A stretch of DNA of 64,000 nucleotides, taken from contig NZ_CAKMMG010000006.1 of assembly GCF_927798115.1 (NCBI RefSeq), positions 1 through 64,000 of the forward strand. The letters run 5' to 3'. The notes below the pieces were generated by a model that saw nothing but the letters and a program-made list of their open reading frames with translations, ran no database searches and was not told where the DNA came from. This DNA comes from Paenibacillus auburnensis. GTDB lineage: Bacteria > Bacillota > Bacilli > Paenibacillales > Paenibacillaceae. The position numbers and the translations under genes are program-made. Of the stretch, positions 42,930 through 52,165 are shown one piece after another. How positions within the stretch are numbered: position 1 is the stretch's first letter; each line of letters opens with the position of its first letter.

Positions 42930-45248
42930 TTACCACTTGGAGCCGCCGGAACTCCGGCCTGATTTGCCGCCGCCGCCCCAGGAGGAACCTCCGGATGAGC
43001 GTCCGCCGCTCCAGGAGGAGCCGCCGGAGGAACGCCCTCCGCCGAATCCGCCAGAGGAGGGCGGACCGGACGACATCCGTTTGCGGGCCTGCTCTCTCAG
43101 CTGGCGCTCGCGCATCATGGCCAGCTGGGCCTGGCGCTCGGCTTCTTCCTTTTGCCGCACAAGCCGGTTCGCCTCTTCGGCAAACGAAGAGATCTGCGCA
43201 GCATAAGAGCGTCCAAGGGCTTCTAAATCATCGAGATTGTATGGACGGGCGGCCAGCTGTGACTCAAGCTGGCCATATTCCGGCAGCAGACTCACCTCGA
43301 AACGGCTGCGGCCAGCTAATCCCCGGCTCTCCAGCAGCCGCTGCGCCGAATCTGCCTGCCCCTGGCCCTCGAGGAAGATCCGCTTTACGGCCTCTAGCCG
43401 TTCATTCAGTTCATCGAGGCTTTGCGAGACACTGTTAAACTGGCGGGAGGTTTCCTCCTGCAGGGTAAGTAGGCGGTCCAGCCCGCTGCGGGCATTGTCA
43501 TATTCGCCGCGCTCATCACTGGTCCAGGTTTCGATCTGCGGAACTTCGCCCGCTCCCTGCCGCAGGCGTGCGCCGGTTGTATCCAGTATCTCAGCCAGAC
43601 TGCTCAGATGCTGCTCTGCGAACCGGGATCTTGCTTCGGCCAGCCGGCTTTGCAGTTCGTTGCGCCGCCGGGTCAGCCCATCCCAGCTGCTGCGGACCGT
43701 CTCCAGATCGCGCAGGTTATTCTGGCGGATCAGTGCCTGTCGTTCCGTCATGGCGATAGCCTCGGCAAGCAGTGTGTCCATGTTAGCGGCAATGCTGCGA
43801 ACCTGATCCATGTCTCCAAGACGCAGCGGCGCTTCCAGCGTCTCTGCTGCCTTGCGCGCCTGCTCCAGGCTGTCGTAAGGCTTGACCTTCATATTATGCA
43901 GGGAGTTCTGTTCAATCAATCCGTCAAGCTTCGTGCGTGCAGCAGCCACAGCGGAGGGGAAGCCCTCCAGTTTGTCGTCGTAGAGGTCAACATCACGCAG
44001 ATCCTGCTCGATGTGCTCCTGATGCTCCTGTGCCTCCTTTGTAATGTCCTGGGCGGCAATCGGATCGAAGAGCTCGAGCTGATCCGCCTTGGCCGTTGCT
44101 TCGGCAAGCTCTTTCAGATCCTCGGTAATTTCCTGCAGCTCATAACCGGTCTCTTTAACCGCATCCTGCAGCTGGCCCTCAAGCCCGGGAGCATCCTTCT
44201 TGAGCTCGGTAATCTGCTGCTTAACATTACGGTCGGCATCACTGATCACGGCAATTTGCCGCTCTTCTTCGGCAAGCGAGTTGCTTAGCATGTTTGCTGT
44301 CTGCTCAGCCTGAGCAATCGCCGTCTTAAGCGCAGTCAGCTGATAAAACGCCGGGTGTGATGAACCGGTGTTTTGCAGCGCGGAGATGTTCACGAGCTGG
44401 GCATCCAGGCGTTTGGAGATGCCGTCAACCATTTCTCCGGTTTTGCCTTGAACGATACCCTGGAACGGCTGCAGTGACTCCATGGCGCGGTTGGTCCGCA
44501 CGAGCAAATCAGCCAGCTGCTCCTGCTGGGCTGCAAGCTGCTTACGGCGGCGCAGTCCGGTAAAGAGCACGAACAATACGAATGCCAGCAGCGCTGCGCC
44601 TGCAACAATTGCAGCGATTGTCAGCAGCGGAAGGCCGCCGCTCTGGCCCTTATTACCGGCTGCAGTCCCGGTGTCCGTGCCAGGTCCGGGTCCGGCAGTC
44701 CCTGCGGTGCTGCCGCTGGAGGTTCCGCCCGTACTTCCGGCTCCAGCGCCTCCATTACCTGGCGCGCTGCCCAGAGACTGCAGCTCAGTGATTAGAGCGC
44801 GGATCCCTTCTGCAAAGTCGCCTGCTCTGGCGGAAGGGATGAAATAGGAGTCGATAACACTGGTAATAGCCGAGCTTCCGGTGCCCCCGCGCTGGCTCAT
44901 CGACCAGCTGTCCAGCGCATTCTGCAGCCCGGGATTAATGAAATTCAGCTCCACCTGCTGGTCTCCTGCGGAGATCAGCAGCAGAATATCCCGGCTGGTT
45001 AGCGCCCAGGCATCGTAGACATCACTGGCATAACGGGTGGAATCAGCCCCCTCCAACGAATCGATGGTCAAGATGTGGAAGGTGTAAGGCTCTCCGGCAG
45101 CAGTGTTGGCAATTGCGGCCGCCTCCTGTGCAGTAAGCAATCCGGCTTCATCGGTAACCAGCCCCTGCTGTGCAGGAAGGGCAGCGGCTTGGACTCCATT
45201 CATCCACAGCATGCTGAATATCAGGAACAAGGCGATATATTTTTTCAA
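42930..45248 (-). CDS. TPM-domain membrane protein with long coiled coil and Gly/Ser tail
   Basis: 772 aa. Signal peptide (1-about 24), TPM (TLP18.3/Psb32/MOLO) domain (about 30-165; YTFHILTIDSLEG, SRDILLLISAGDQQVEL), a Gly/Thr-rich linker, membrane helix (about 203-235), a very long cytoplasmic helical coiled coil (about 240-720), and a Gly/Ser/Trp-rich tail ending SSGGSKW. TPM domains are found in envelope proteins of repair or stress type. The TTG at 45248 is chosen since GGAGAG lies seven bases upstream and it opens the signal peptide; the frame could extend to 45473 but would lose the signal. Confidence 0.8.
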   Translation of the reverse strand: MKKYIALFLIFSMLWMNGVQAAALPAQQGLVTDEAGLLTAQEAAAIANTAAGEPYTFHILTIDSLEGADSTRYASDVYDAWALTSRDILLLISAGDQQVELNFINPGLQNALDSWSMSQRGGTGSSAITSVIDSYFIPSARAGDFAEGIRALITELQSLGSAPGNGGAGAGSTGGTSSGSTAGTAGPGPGTDTGTAAGNKGQSGGLPLLTIAAIVAGAALLAFVLFVLFTGLRRRKQLAAQQEQLADLLVRTNRAMESLQPFQGIVQGKTGEMVDGISKRLDAQLVNISALQNTGSSHPAFYQLTALKTAIAQAEQTANMLSNSLAEEERQIAVISDADRNVKQQITELKKDAPGLEGQLQDAVKETGYELQEITEDLKELAEATAKADQLELFDPIAAQDITKEAQEHQEHIEQDLRDVDLYDDKLEGFPSAVAAARTKLDGLIEQNSLHNMKVKPYDSLEQARKAAETLEAPLRLGDMDQVRSIAANMDTLLAEAIAMTERQALIRQNNLRDLETVRSSWDGLTRRRNELQSRLAEARSRFAEQHLSSLAEILDTTGARLRQGAGEVPQIETWTSDERGEYDNARSGLDRLLTLQEETSRQFNSVSQSLDELNERLEAVKRIFLEGQGQADSAQRLLESRGLAGRSRFEVSLLPEYGQLESQLAARPYNLDDLEALGRSYAAQISSFAEEANRLVRQKEEAERQAQLAMMRERQLREQARKRMSSGPPSSGGFGGGRSSGGSSWSGGRSSGGSSWGGGGKSGRSSGGSKW

Positions 45249-45365
45249 ATAGGGCACTCTCCGTTCTAGAGGACTATGGTACAGCTGATTAAGCTGATTA
45301 TATATTATTACACATCCGAAGTCCCGCCGATGCAGAGGGCGGCGATCCGTTTGATAAGCGAGCAA

Positions 45366-45401
45366 TAAAAAAGCCGCATCCCCGTGTACCGGGGATGCGG
45401 C
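45366..45401 (-). terminator. Terminator after the 47-residue protein gene
   Basis: GCCGCATCCCC/GGGGATGCGGC stem (45373-45401) followed on the minus strand by a T6 run. Confidence 0.85.
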
Positions 45402-45415
45402 AATCTGCATGTCAG

Positions 45416-45559
45416 CTATCTGGTTTGCAGGCAGAGTATATATTGAAGTCTGGATTTGATTTCCTTTTGCCATTTCAAATCTCCAACTTTTACTGCAAGA
45501 TTGAGCAGATCCAAATAATCGTCAACCTGTAATGCCGTCCGGGTAGTGGCTGCGTTCAT
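45416..45559 (-). CDS. Small 47-residue protein, likely conserved in Paenibacillus
   Basis: 47 aa, mostly helical and mildly basic, opening MNAATTRTALQVDDYLDLLN and ending LCLQTR. AAAGGAG ten bases before the ATG and a terminator after it show it is a real gene although too small for most gene finders. A perfect Fur box lies 60 bases upstream, which suggests iron control, as for the small FbpA/B/C iron-sparing proteins of Bacillus; there is no sequence proof of that function. Confidence 0.65.
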   Translation of the reverse strand: MNAATTRTALQVDDYLDLLNLAVKVGDLKWQKEIKSRLQYILCLQTR

Positions 45560-45618
45560 GGGCGTTCAGTCTCCTTTAACTCAATATAGTGAAGTGGATT
45601 AAATGTTGGATACAATAA

Positions 45619-45633
45619 TGATAATCATTATCA
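45619..45633. promoter_or_regulatory. Fur box
   Basis: TGATAATCATTATCA is an exact 15-bp match to the Bacillus 7-1-7 Fur box (TGATAATNATTATCA). It lies between the minus-strand 47-residue gene (60 bases from its start) and the plus-strand GGDEF/EAL gene (215 bases). The distance favours the small gene. Confidence 0.8.
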
Positions 45634-45847
45634 ATTGTTATTGCTATTATCCACATTTTATCGGTAAAAAGCAATATAAAATTATAGGTTCTTACTTTAT
45701 TTCTGTTATACCAGCTTCAGGACAGCGGAATGTTTGCACATTTTATCACAATCGAAGAGGGGAGAAGCAGGAATGCTACCATTTTTTGTCGAATACAGGG
45801 TGTTATAAAGGCTGTTAGCTGATTTTTTTGGAAAAAGGAGAATTGCG

Positions 45848-48800
45848 ATGAAGCGGTGTAAACTCTTGCTTCTGATTAGCATTGTGTTCATGCTTGCACC
45901 CCCTGCTGCCGCTCACGCTGAAAGACAGGACATAAGATACCAGGCAGAATTAGATTATCCGCCTTATAAGTACATAGAGAATGGATATCTGACCGGCTTT
46001 GATATTGACCTGACCAGCATGATTTTTGAGAAGCATAAGTATCTTGTTCATTACAGTACAGGTGATTGGGAGAAGACCTATAAACTGCTGAGGAACGGGA
46101 GGATCCACACAACCGGACTTATGGCTGTGACGGAGCAAAGAAAAAAGGACATATTATTCTCAACTCCTGTATTTAAGAGCTATGTCTCCGTGTACTCACG
46201 CTCAGCGCTTAAAGAAAAGGTTACACTAAGCACGCTGGGGAAATATAAGATCGGCGTAGGTAAGGATCAGTACCCGGAAACTGTGCTGCAGAGCAAAGCT
46301 CAAGTATCACAATACATAGAATATGCAACCGTACCGGACGCGCTGGAAGCTCTCCAGAATGGTGATATTGATCTCCTGTTTGAGAATCAGGGAGTTGTCG
46401 ATTATTTAATTGTGGAGCGGGGAATGACGGGTAAAATCATCCGCAAAATGAGCAATTTATACCCTGTAGAAGTTGCTTATGGCGTGAGTAAATCAATGCC
46501 CGGGCTTGTCCCGTATATCAATGCGAGGCTTGAGCGGCTCCGGCGTTCCGGGGCTTTTGAAGAATTGTATCAGCAATATTTCTTTGCTCATTCGGACAGC
46601 TACACTGCAATGATTTATGGCCGGATTATTTCCGGCATTGTTATTGGTGCGTCTGTACTTTTATTTGGAGTTATTTGCATCAGGCTGTATATCCGGCGGC
46701 TCCGGCGGAAGATTCATTCGGAGCAAGAGTTTTTTGAAGATGTCATCGAACATACCGGTATGATGGTGTGGGCAGTACAAGGCGATAAGAGGGTTGTGCG
46801 CTTTAATCAGTATGCGGAAAAAATGACCGGGCTAAAAGAGAAGGAAGTGCTGGGCAAAAGGCTTGATGAGCTCCCTGATCTAAAAGGCGGAGTTGCTCTG
46901 CTTCAGGATTTGCTGACCAGAGCGGTCAACCGGGATTACGTTAATAATGTGGAATTGAAGCTGCCTGATCATTCACCGGAAGCGCGATTTTTTTCTTTCC
47001 GGACTACATTAATCAAGGGAATGGACGAGCAGGATGAGGATGTCTATCTTCTCGTGGGGCTGGATATCGATGACTGCAAACAGAGCGGGCTTAAGCTGCA
47101 GCTTAGCTATGAGGAACTGGAGTCTACCTACGAAGAGCTGTCGGCAACAGAGGCTGAATTGCAAGAACAGCTGCACAAGCTGAGTGTAAGCGAACGCCGC
47201 TTCCGCCTGACTTCCGAAGGATCCGGAGCCTATATATGGGAGCTGGACTCCCATACCGTGGGCTACAAGCTGTCAGACCGCTGGTATGAGGTTATGGGCT
47301 ATACAGAGGAAGAGATTAACTCGTTCGAGAACGGGGTTCTCAGTATTATTCACCCTAATGACCAGCAGGCTGCGAACAAAGCCAGGCAGGATCATCTTAA
47401 CGGACTGACCCCGATCTACGAAACCGAATACCGCATGCGCACCAAGGACAATAATTATATCTGGTTTGAGGTCAGAGGCAAAGCTATGATTAACCCTGCA
47501 GACGGGGCAGTGCTGTTCCATGGCTCCCTGATCGATATAAGCAGACGTAAGCAGGCGGAGCTCAACCTGAATAACAGCTACCAGGAGCTGGAAGCGACCT
47601 ATGAACAGCTCACAGCGACACAGCAGGAGCTTGTAGAGCAATACGACATGCTGCTTGAGAATCAAAAGAACATCCACCGCCTGGCCTATATGGATTCGCT
47701 CAGTAATCTGCCGAACCGTATCTCCCTGCTGGAGACGATGGAGAAATACTTCCGTCGGCCGGGCAGCAAAGCTGCGCTATTGTTCGTGGATACAGATAAT
47801 TTTAAATATATTAACGATACGCTGGGTCATAAATCAGGGGATATTCTAATCCGTAAGGCCAGTGAGAGATTAGAGTCGCTTGTCCAGAATGAGGCGATGC
47901 TCTCCAGGCTCGGAGGCGACGAGTTTGTGATATTTATCGAAGACGCTGTCGACCGTGATAAAGTGCTTAGCTTAGCAGATAATATTCTGCGCGCCTTCCG
48001 TAAATCTTTTCTTATCGGAGAGAGCAATCTGTATGTATCCGTCAGCATCGGCATTTCGTTCTACCCGGAAGACGGGGAAACTACAGAGGAGATCCTTAAG
48101 AATGCCGACGTAGCGATGTACCGGGCCAAAGAGGAAGGAAAGGGCACCTACGTCGTCTATGACAAATCGATGCATACCCCGTTCAATGAACGGATGAATA
48201 TTGAGAAGCATCTGCGCAGTGCAATGAACAACAACGAATTTGAGCTGCACTATCAGCCTCAAGTGGATATTAAGACAGGTTTGATCTCCGGTTTTGAAGC
48301 TTTGATCCGCTGGAATAGCCCGGTGCTCGGATTTGTATCTCCGCTCTCTTTCATAAAAATTGCTGAAGATTCCAGGCTGATTATTTATATTGGGGAATGG
48401 GTGCTGAGAGAAGCCTGCAGTTTTATGAAAAGCATCCATGACCGCACCGGCCTGCTTCACAAAATATCCGTCAACATCTCGATTATCCAGCTGCTGCAGG
48501 AGGATTTCGTGGAAATGGTCTTGGAAAGCCTGGAGGAAAGCGGTCTTGAACCAAGCTGTCTGGAGCTTGAGATTACGGAGTCCATCTTTATGGAATCCTT
48601 CGAAAATACGGTCAGCAAGCTGGAGTTCCTCAAGTCGCGCGGAATCCGCATTGCCCTGGATGATTTCGGAACTGGTTATTCTTCCTTGAGTTATTTGCAG
48701 CATCTCCCGATTTCTACGCTCAAAATGGATAAGATCTTTATCGATTCCCTGGCTGATGACTCGTACAGCCAAACATTTGTCCACACCATTATTGTGCTTG

Positions 48801-48964
48801 GCCATAAAATGGGGCTTGAAGTTGTAGCTGAAGGAGTAGAGGATGTCAGTCAGCTGGCATTCCTGAACGAATCTGACTGTGACAAGGTTCAAGGCTATCT
48901 GGTAAGTAAGCCTGTGCCTCAGCGGGGCGTCTGGGAACTGCTTGAACATCAGAATTTTTATTGA
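45848..48964 (+). CDS. Periplasmic-binding/PAS/GGDEF/EAL c-di-GMP protein
   Basis: 1038 aa. Signal peptide (1-24), extracellular type 3 solute-binding domain (about 28-250; LDYPPYKYIENGYLTGFDID), membrane helix (about 257-281), PAS domains (about 293-420 and 452-575) with coiled-coil linkers, GGDEF (G689-F693 intact) and EAL (E817-L819 intact). EAL metal and catalytic residues are present (ELEITES, DDFGTGYSSL, KMDKIF, AEGVED), so it should hydrolyse c-di-GMP; the GGDEF lacks the upstream RxxD inhibitory site. An amino-acid-like ligand outside probably tunes c-di-GMP inside. AAAAAGGAGAA before the ATG. Confidence 0.9.
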   Translation: MKRCKLLLLISIVFMLAPPAAAHAERQDIRYQAELDYPPYKYIENGYLTGFDIDLTSMIFEKHKYLVHYSTGDWEKTYKLLRNGRIHTTGLMAVTEQRKKDILFSTPVFKSYVSVYSRSALKEKVTLSTLGKYKIGVGKDQYPETVLQSKAQVSQYIEYATVPDALEALQNGDIDLLFENQGVVDYLIVERGMTGKIIRKMSNLYPVEVAYGVSKSMPGLVPYINARLERLRRSGAFEELYQQYFFAHSDSYTAMIYGRIISGIVIGASVLLFGVICIRLYIRRLRRKIHSEQEFFEDVIEHTGMMVWAVQGDKRVVRFNQYAEKMTGLKEKEVLGKRLDELPDLKGGVALLQDLLTRAVNRDYVNNVELKLPDHSPEARFFSFRTTLIKGMDEQDEDVYLLVGLDIDDCKQSGLKLQLSYEELESTYEELSATEAELQEQLHKLSVSERRFRLTSEGSGAYIWELDSHTVGYKLSDRWYEVMGYTEEEINSFENGVLSIIHPNDQQAANKARQDHLNGLTPIYETEYRMRTKDNNYIWFEVRGKAMINPADGAVLFHGSLIDISRRKQAELNLNNSYQELEATYEQLTATQQELVEQYDMLLENQKNIHRLAYMDSLSNLPNRISLLETMEKYFRRPGSKAALLFVDTDNFKYINDTLGHKSGDILIRKASERLESLVQNEAMLSRLGGDEFVIFIEDAVDRDKVLSLADNILRAFRKSFLIGESNLYVSVSIGISFYPEDGETTEEILKNADVAMYRAKEEGKGTYVVYDKSMHTPFNERMNIEKHLRSAMNNNEFELHYQPQVDIKTGLISGFEALIRWNSPVLGFVSPLSFIKIAEDSRLIIYIGEWVLREACSFMKSIHDRTGLLHKISVNISIIQLLQEDFVEMVLESLEESGLEPSCLELEITESIFMESFENTVSKLEFLKSRGIRIALDDFGTGYSSLSYLQHLPISTLKMDKIFIDSLADDSYSQTFVHTIIVLGHKMGLEVVAEGVEDVSQLAFLNESDCDKVQGYLVSKPVPQRGVWELLEHQNFY

Positions 48965-48970
48965 TTGTAT

Positions 48971-49010
48971 AAAAAACGGACCTGCGAATGTACGCGGATC
49001 CGTTTTTTTT
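48971..49010. terminator. Terminator between GGDEF/EAL and diguanylate cyclase genes
   Basis: AAAAAACGGA/TCCGTTTTTT arms with CGCG pairing inside and a T9 end on the plus strand. Confidence 0.85.
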
Positions 49011-49039
49011 TCGTGATTAGAAATCAAAGGGAAGCTTGC

Positions 49040-50134
49040 CTACAGCAAAACAATTTTATTTTTACCGGTTTTCTTTGCTTCGTAGAGGGCATCATCCGCC
49101 TGCTGGAAGGTGAAGCTTTTCGAGTCGGTGACTGAAAACTCATGCATTCCGATGCTTACGGTAACGGAGCTGCCCTCCATTTCCGCGACCGGCATGCCTG
49201 CGATTCCTGTAAGGATCCGCTCCATAATTTCATTGGCCTCATTCAGAGGCTTGGCGGTCAGGATAACTACGAATTCCTCTCCCCCGTACCGGGCGGCAAA
49301 ATCATCAGTGCCAATGTGTTTCAGCACCATAGCAGCTACTTGCTTAAGAACGATATCTCCTACCCAGTGCCCGTACTGGTCATTCACTTTTTTGAAATTG
49401 TCGATATCCAGGACCGCCAGCTGCATCGGAAAGGGGTTGCTCTGCTGATGCTCAATGAGCCAGCCCAGATATTCATGAAAGGTCTTATGGTTATACAAGT
49501 CGGTCAAAGGGTCGATTTTGGAGAGCCGGTCCATAATGATATTCTGGATCCGCAGATCCTGCTCCGACTTCACAGACTCCTCCAGTGAACGCATAAGGTC
49601 TTTTCCCCGGCAAATGACTCCAAATCCGGCCAGCGCAGTAGCGGCGAAGATCAGAGCGATAATAACATGCTGGATCCGCAGCGTATATTCGTAGGACGGT
49701 GTACCAATAAACAACATAACGATGTAGATCAGACAAATGGCTGAGGATATTTTCATATAACTGCTTTTCAGATATATCATTGATACAAGCAGGGGCGAAA
49801 GCATGATAAGCGGCTTCACCGGATACTCTTCACTAAGATTCGTGATGATTAGGATAGCGTAGATATGACTTGCAAAGACAATCGAGAGTTCTGAGTACAT
49901 AGGCTTCCATTTGCGGATCGATTCCAGGATGAGAATAAGGACAAGGATAATGGAATCGGGAATGAACACATGGGTAACGAAATATTGACGGTCCGTAAAT
50001 TCAGGTCTAAGGCCCCACATAGATAGTGAAATAAAAAGCTGGCTTGCCAAATATACAAGCAGAACCAGCCAAAATGTATTCAGAAGTACCCGGTTCCAGT
50101 GATTTTGGCGAGGAGTTGGGGGTGGGATATGCAT
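49040..50134 (-). CDS. Membrane-bound diguanylate cyclase (GGEEF)
   Basis: 364 aa. About six membrane helices (17-200), short coiled coil, then a GGDEF domain with active GGEEF at 284-288 and the metal/GTP residues DIDNFKKVND. Makes c-di-GMP from two GTP. The residue that would start the RxxD inhibitory site is Gly, so product inhibition may be weak. Convergent with the GGDEF/EAL gene. Start ATG preceded by GAGGAAC. The membrane part resembles MASE/5TM-type sensors but is not assigned. Confidence 0.9.
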   Translation of the reverse strand: MHIPPPTPRQNHWNRVLLNTFWLVLLVYLASQLFISLSMWGLRPEFTDRQYFVTHVFIPDSIILVLILILESIRKWKPMYSELSIVFASHIYAILIITNLSEEYPVKPLIMLSPLLVSMIYLKSSYMKISSAICLIYIVMLFIGTPSYEYTLRIQHVIIALIFAATALAGFGVICRGKDLMRSLEESVKSEQDLRIQNIIMDRLSKIDPLTDLYNHKTFHEYLGWLIEHQQSNPFPMQLAVLDIDNFKKVNDQYGHWVGDIVLKQVAAMVLKHIGTDDFAARYGGEEFVVILTAKPLNEANEIMERILTGIAGMPVAEMEGSSVTVSIGMHEFSVTDSKSFTFQQADDALYEAKKTGKNKIVLL

Positions 50135-50308
50135 GAACAGTTCCTCATTTCCAGTGGCAAGATATCTATATATTCGACAAATGTTTCTGTAATCCTCCCA
50201 AAGCCTGTAAGTTTTATAATGTTCGTGTTTGGAGGATATATTGGAATGTTTAGGTGATGTTAGTTCATTATTCAGGATATAAACACGAATTATCTATTGT
50301 ATATGTCC

Positions 50309-50337
50309 TTGACACATTCGTCTGTTTTCTGTAAAAT
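50309..50337 (+). promoter_or_regulatory. Sigma-A promoter of the purine riboswitch transcript
   Basis: Perfect TTGACA (50309-50314), 17-bp spacer, TAAAAT (50332-50337). Transcription would start near 50344, about 23 bases before the aptamer. The rest of the gap back to 50135 is A/T rich with no gene seen. Confidence 0.75.
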
Positions 50338-50366
50338 CGCAATTGGCTCATATAATAATTGATGCT

Positions 50367-50474
50367 GTTCGTATATCCCCGAAGATAGGGTTTGGGGGTT
50401 TCTACAGGGAACCGTAAATTCCTGGCTACGAATAGGGTGCATTTTGCATACCTATGAAGGGGCCGGGATTTTTT
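50367..50474 (+). ncRNA. Purine riboswitch (guanine-type) with terminator
   Basis: Aptamer 50367-50433: P1 TTCGTA/TACGAA, P2 with its loop, J2/3 GTTTCTAC, P3 around AACCGTAAAT, and J3/1 GCTAC. The pyrimidine in J3/1 that pairs with the ligand is C, which predicts guanine (or hypoxanthine) rather than adenine. A terminator can form from TCCTGGC (50420-50426) pairing with GCCGGGA (50462-50468) and T6 (50469-50474). Its 5' arm is the 3' side of P3, so ligand binding should prevent termination, an ON switch. Confidence 0.88.
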
Positions 50475-50577
50475 GTGTTGCGTATACAGAAATCTATAGA
50501 TATCGCGGAAACGAGAGACTATGCCCGCATAATATAGGCAGAGAAGATCGTTTCTTCCTGGGAGGAACTGAGAACAG

Positions 50578-52020
50578 ATGAGTAAATATGATGTGATTGT
50601 CGTGGGTGCCGGTCCGGCTGGAATATTCGCTTGTTATGAATTGACGCGTAAAGCGCCTGAGTTGAAGGTGCTGCTTGTGGACAAGGGACATGATATATAC
50701 CGCCGTAGCTGCCCGATCCTGGAGGAGAAAATCAAGCTGTGTCCGCCCGCCTCGGGGCGTAAAGAATTCGCAGGCTGTCTGCCTGCCTGTTCGATCACTG
50801 CCGGTTTCGGGGGAGCGGGAGCTTACAGTGACGGCAAATTTAACATTACAACAGAGTTCGGCGGCTGGATGACCGATTACCTGGCGCCATCGAAGGTGCT
50901 GGAACTGATCGAATACGTGGATTCCATCAATCTTGAGCATGGGGCGACACCGGTAATTACCGATCCGACCACGGACAGCATCCGTAATATTGAGCAGCGC
51001 GGATACGCCGCCGGACTCAAGCTCTTGCGGGCGCAGGTGCGGCATCTCGGCACGGAGCAGAACCTGGAGATTCTTAAATCGATCTATGAATATTTGAAAA
51101 CACGCATTGATATGTTATTCAAAACCGAGGTTCAGGATATTGTTACTGTTAAGGAGGACGGCTCCCACCGGATTACGGGAATTATACTCAAAAACGGTGA
51201 GAGCTACGAGGCGGATAACGTGATGATTGCTCCCGGCCGTGACGGCTCTGCCTGGATGACAGAGGTGCTGAAGAAGCGCCGGCTGAAAATGTATAATAAT
51301 CAGGTCGATGTAGGCGTAAGGGTTGAGACGTCGGATGTGGTAATGCGCGAGATTAATGAACACCTGTATGAAGGCAAATTTATTTTCAATACGTCGGTAG
51401 GTACCCGTGTCCGCACGTTCTGCAGCAACCCTTCGGGTCATGTTGTGGTAGAAAATCACAGCGGTGTAATGGCGGCGAACGGCCACTCGTATAAAGATCC
51501 GAAGCTTGGCTCAAAAAACACGAACTTTGCCTTGCTGGTGTCACATACCTTTACAGAGCCTTTTGACAAGCCGAATGAATATGCCCGGGAAATTTGCAAA
51601 CGGGCCAATGATCTGTCAAGTGGCGGCGTAATTGTGCAGAAATACGGCGACATTCTGCGCGGACGCCGTTCTACAGAGACACGGATCAAGGAAGGGTTCC
51701 TCGAGCCTACACTGAAAGAGGCAGTACCAGGCGATCTGGGCCTGGTCCTGCCGTACATCACCATGAAGAGCCTGATTGAAATGGTAGAGGCACTGGAAAA
51801 GGTGACGCCGGGCATTGCGTCGGAACACACGCTGTTCTACGGTGTGGAAGCGAAGTTCTATTCTGCCCGGCCGAAGCTGACAGACAGGCTGGAGACGGAA
51901 ATCTCCGGGCTCTATTGCGGCGGGGATGGTGCAGGAGTAACCCGGGGATTGGCTCAGGCGGGTGCAGCCGGAGTCTGGATCGCGCGGGGGATTCTAGAGC
52001 GGGCAGCCGTTACTGCCTAA
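50578..52020 (+). CDS. FAD-dependent dehydrogenase (COG2509-like)
   Basis: 480 aa. N-terminal FAD-binding GAGPAG (11-16), RRSCPILE and GFGGAGAYSDGKFN blocks, C-terminal GLYCGGDGAGVTRGLAQAGAAG closing the FAD site. Family of uncharacterised NAD(FAD)-utilising dehydrogenases with several conserved cysteines (SCPI, KLCPPASGR, GCLPAC), possibly for a cluster or redox role. Expression is controlled by the guanine-type riboswitch upstream, which suggests a link to purine metabolism. GGGAGGAAC before ATG. Confidence 0.85.
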   Translation: MSKYDVIVVGAGPAGIFACYELTRKAPELKVLLVDKGHDIYRRSCPILEEKIKLCPPASGRKEFAGCLPACSITAGFGGAGAYSDGKFNITTEFGGWMTDYLAPSKVLELIEYVDSINLEHGATPVITDPTTDSIRNIEQRGYAAGLKLLRAQVRHLGTEQNLEILKSIYEYLKTRIDMLFKTEVQDIVTVKEDGSHRITGIILKNGESYEADNVMIAPGRDGSAWMTEVLKKRRLKMYNNQVDVGVRVETSDVVMREINEHLYEGKFIFNTSVGTRVRTFCSNPSGHVVVENHSGVMAANGHSYKDPKLGSKNTNFALLVSHTFTEPFDKPNEYAREICKRANDLSSGGVIVQKYGDILRGRRSTETRIKEGFLEPTLKEAVPGDLGLVLPYITMKSLIEMVEALEKVTPGIASEHTLFYGVEAKFYSARPKLTDRLETEISGLYCGGDGAGVTRGLAQAGAAGVWIARGILERAAVTA

Positions 52021-52040
52021 AATATAGATACAATAAAGCG

Positions 52041-52086
52041 GGCTGTCTCTTAGTGCAAAGTGTTTGCACTAGGGGATGGCTCTTTT
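52041..52086 (+). terminator. Terminator after the FAD dehydrogenase
   Basis: TAGTGCAAA/TTTGCACTA stem extended by GGCTGTCTCT with AGGGGATGGC, then CTTTTT. Confidence 0.8.
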
Positions 52087-52165
52087 TGTCGAATAAGTAT
52101 TTCCTTTATTTAACTCTGTTGATATAATGTTAGAATACATAACATGATTGGAGTGGAAGTTGGAA

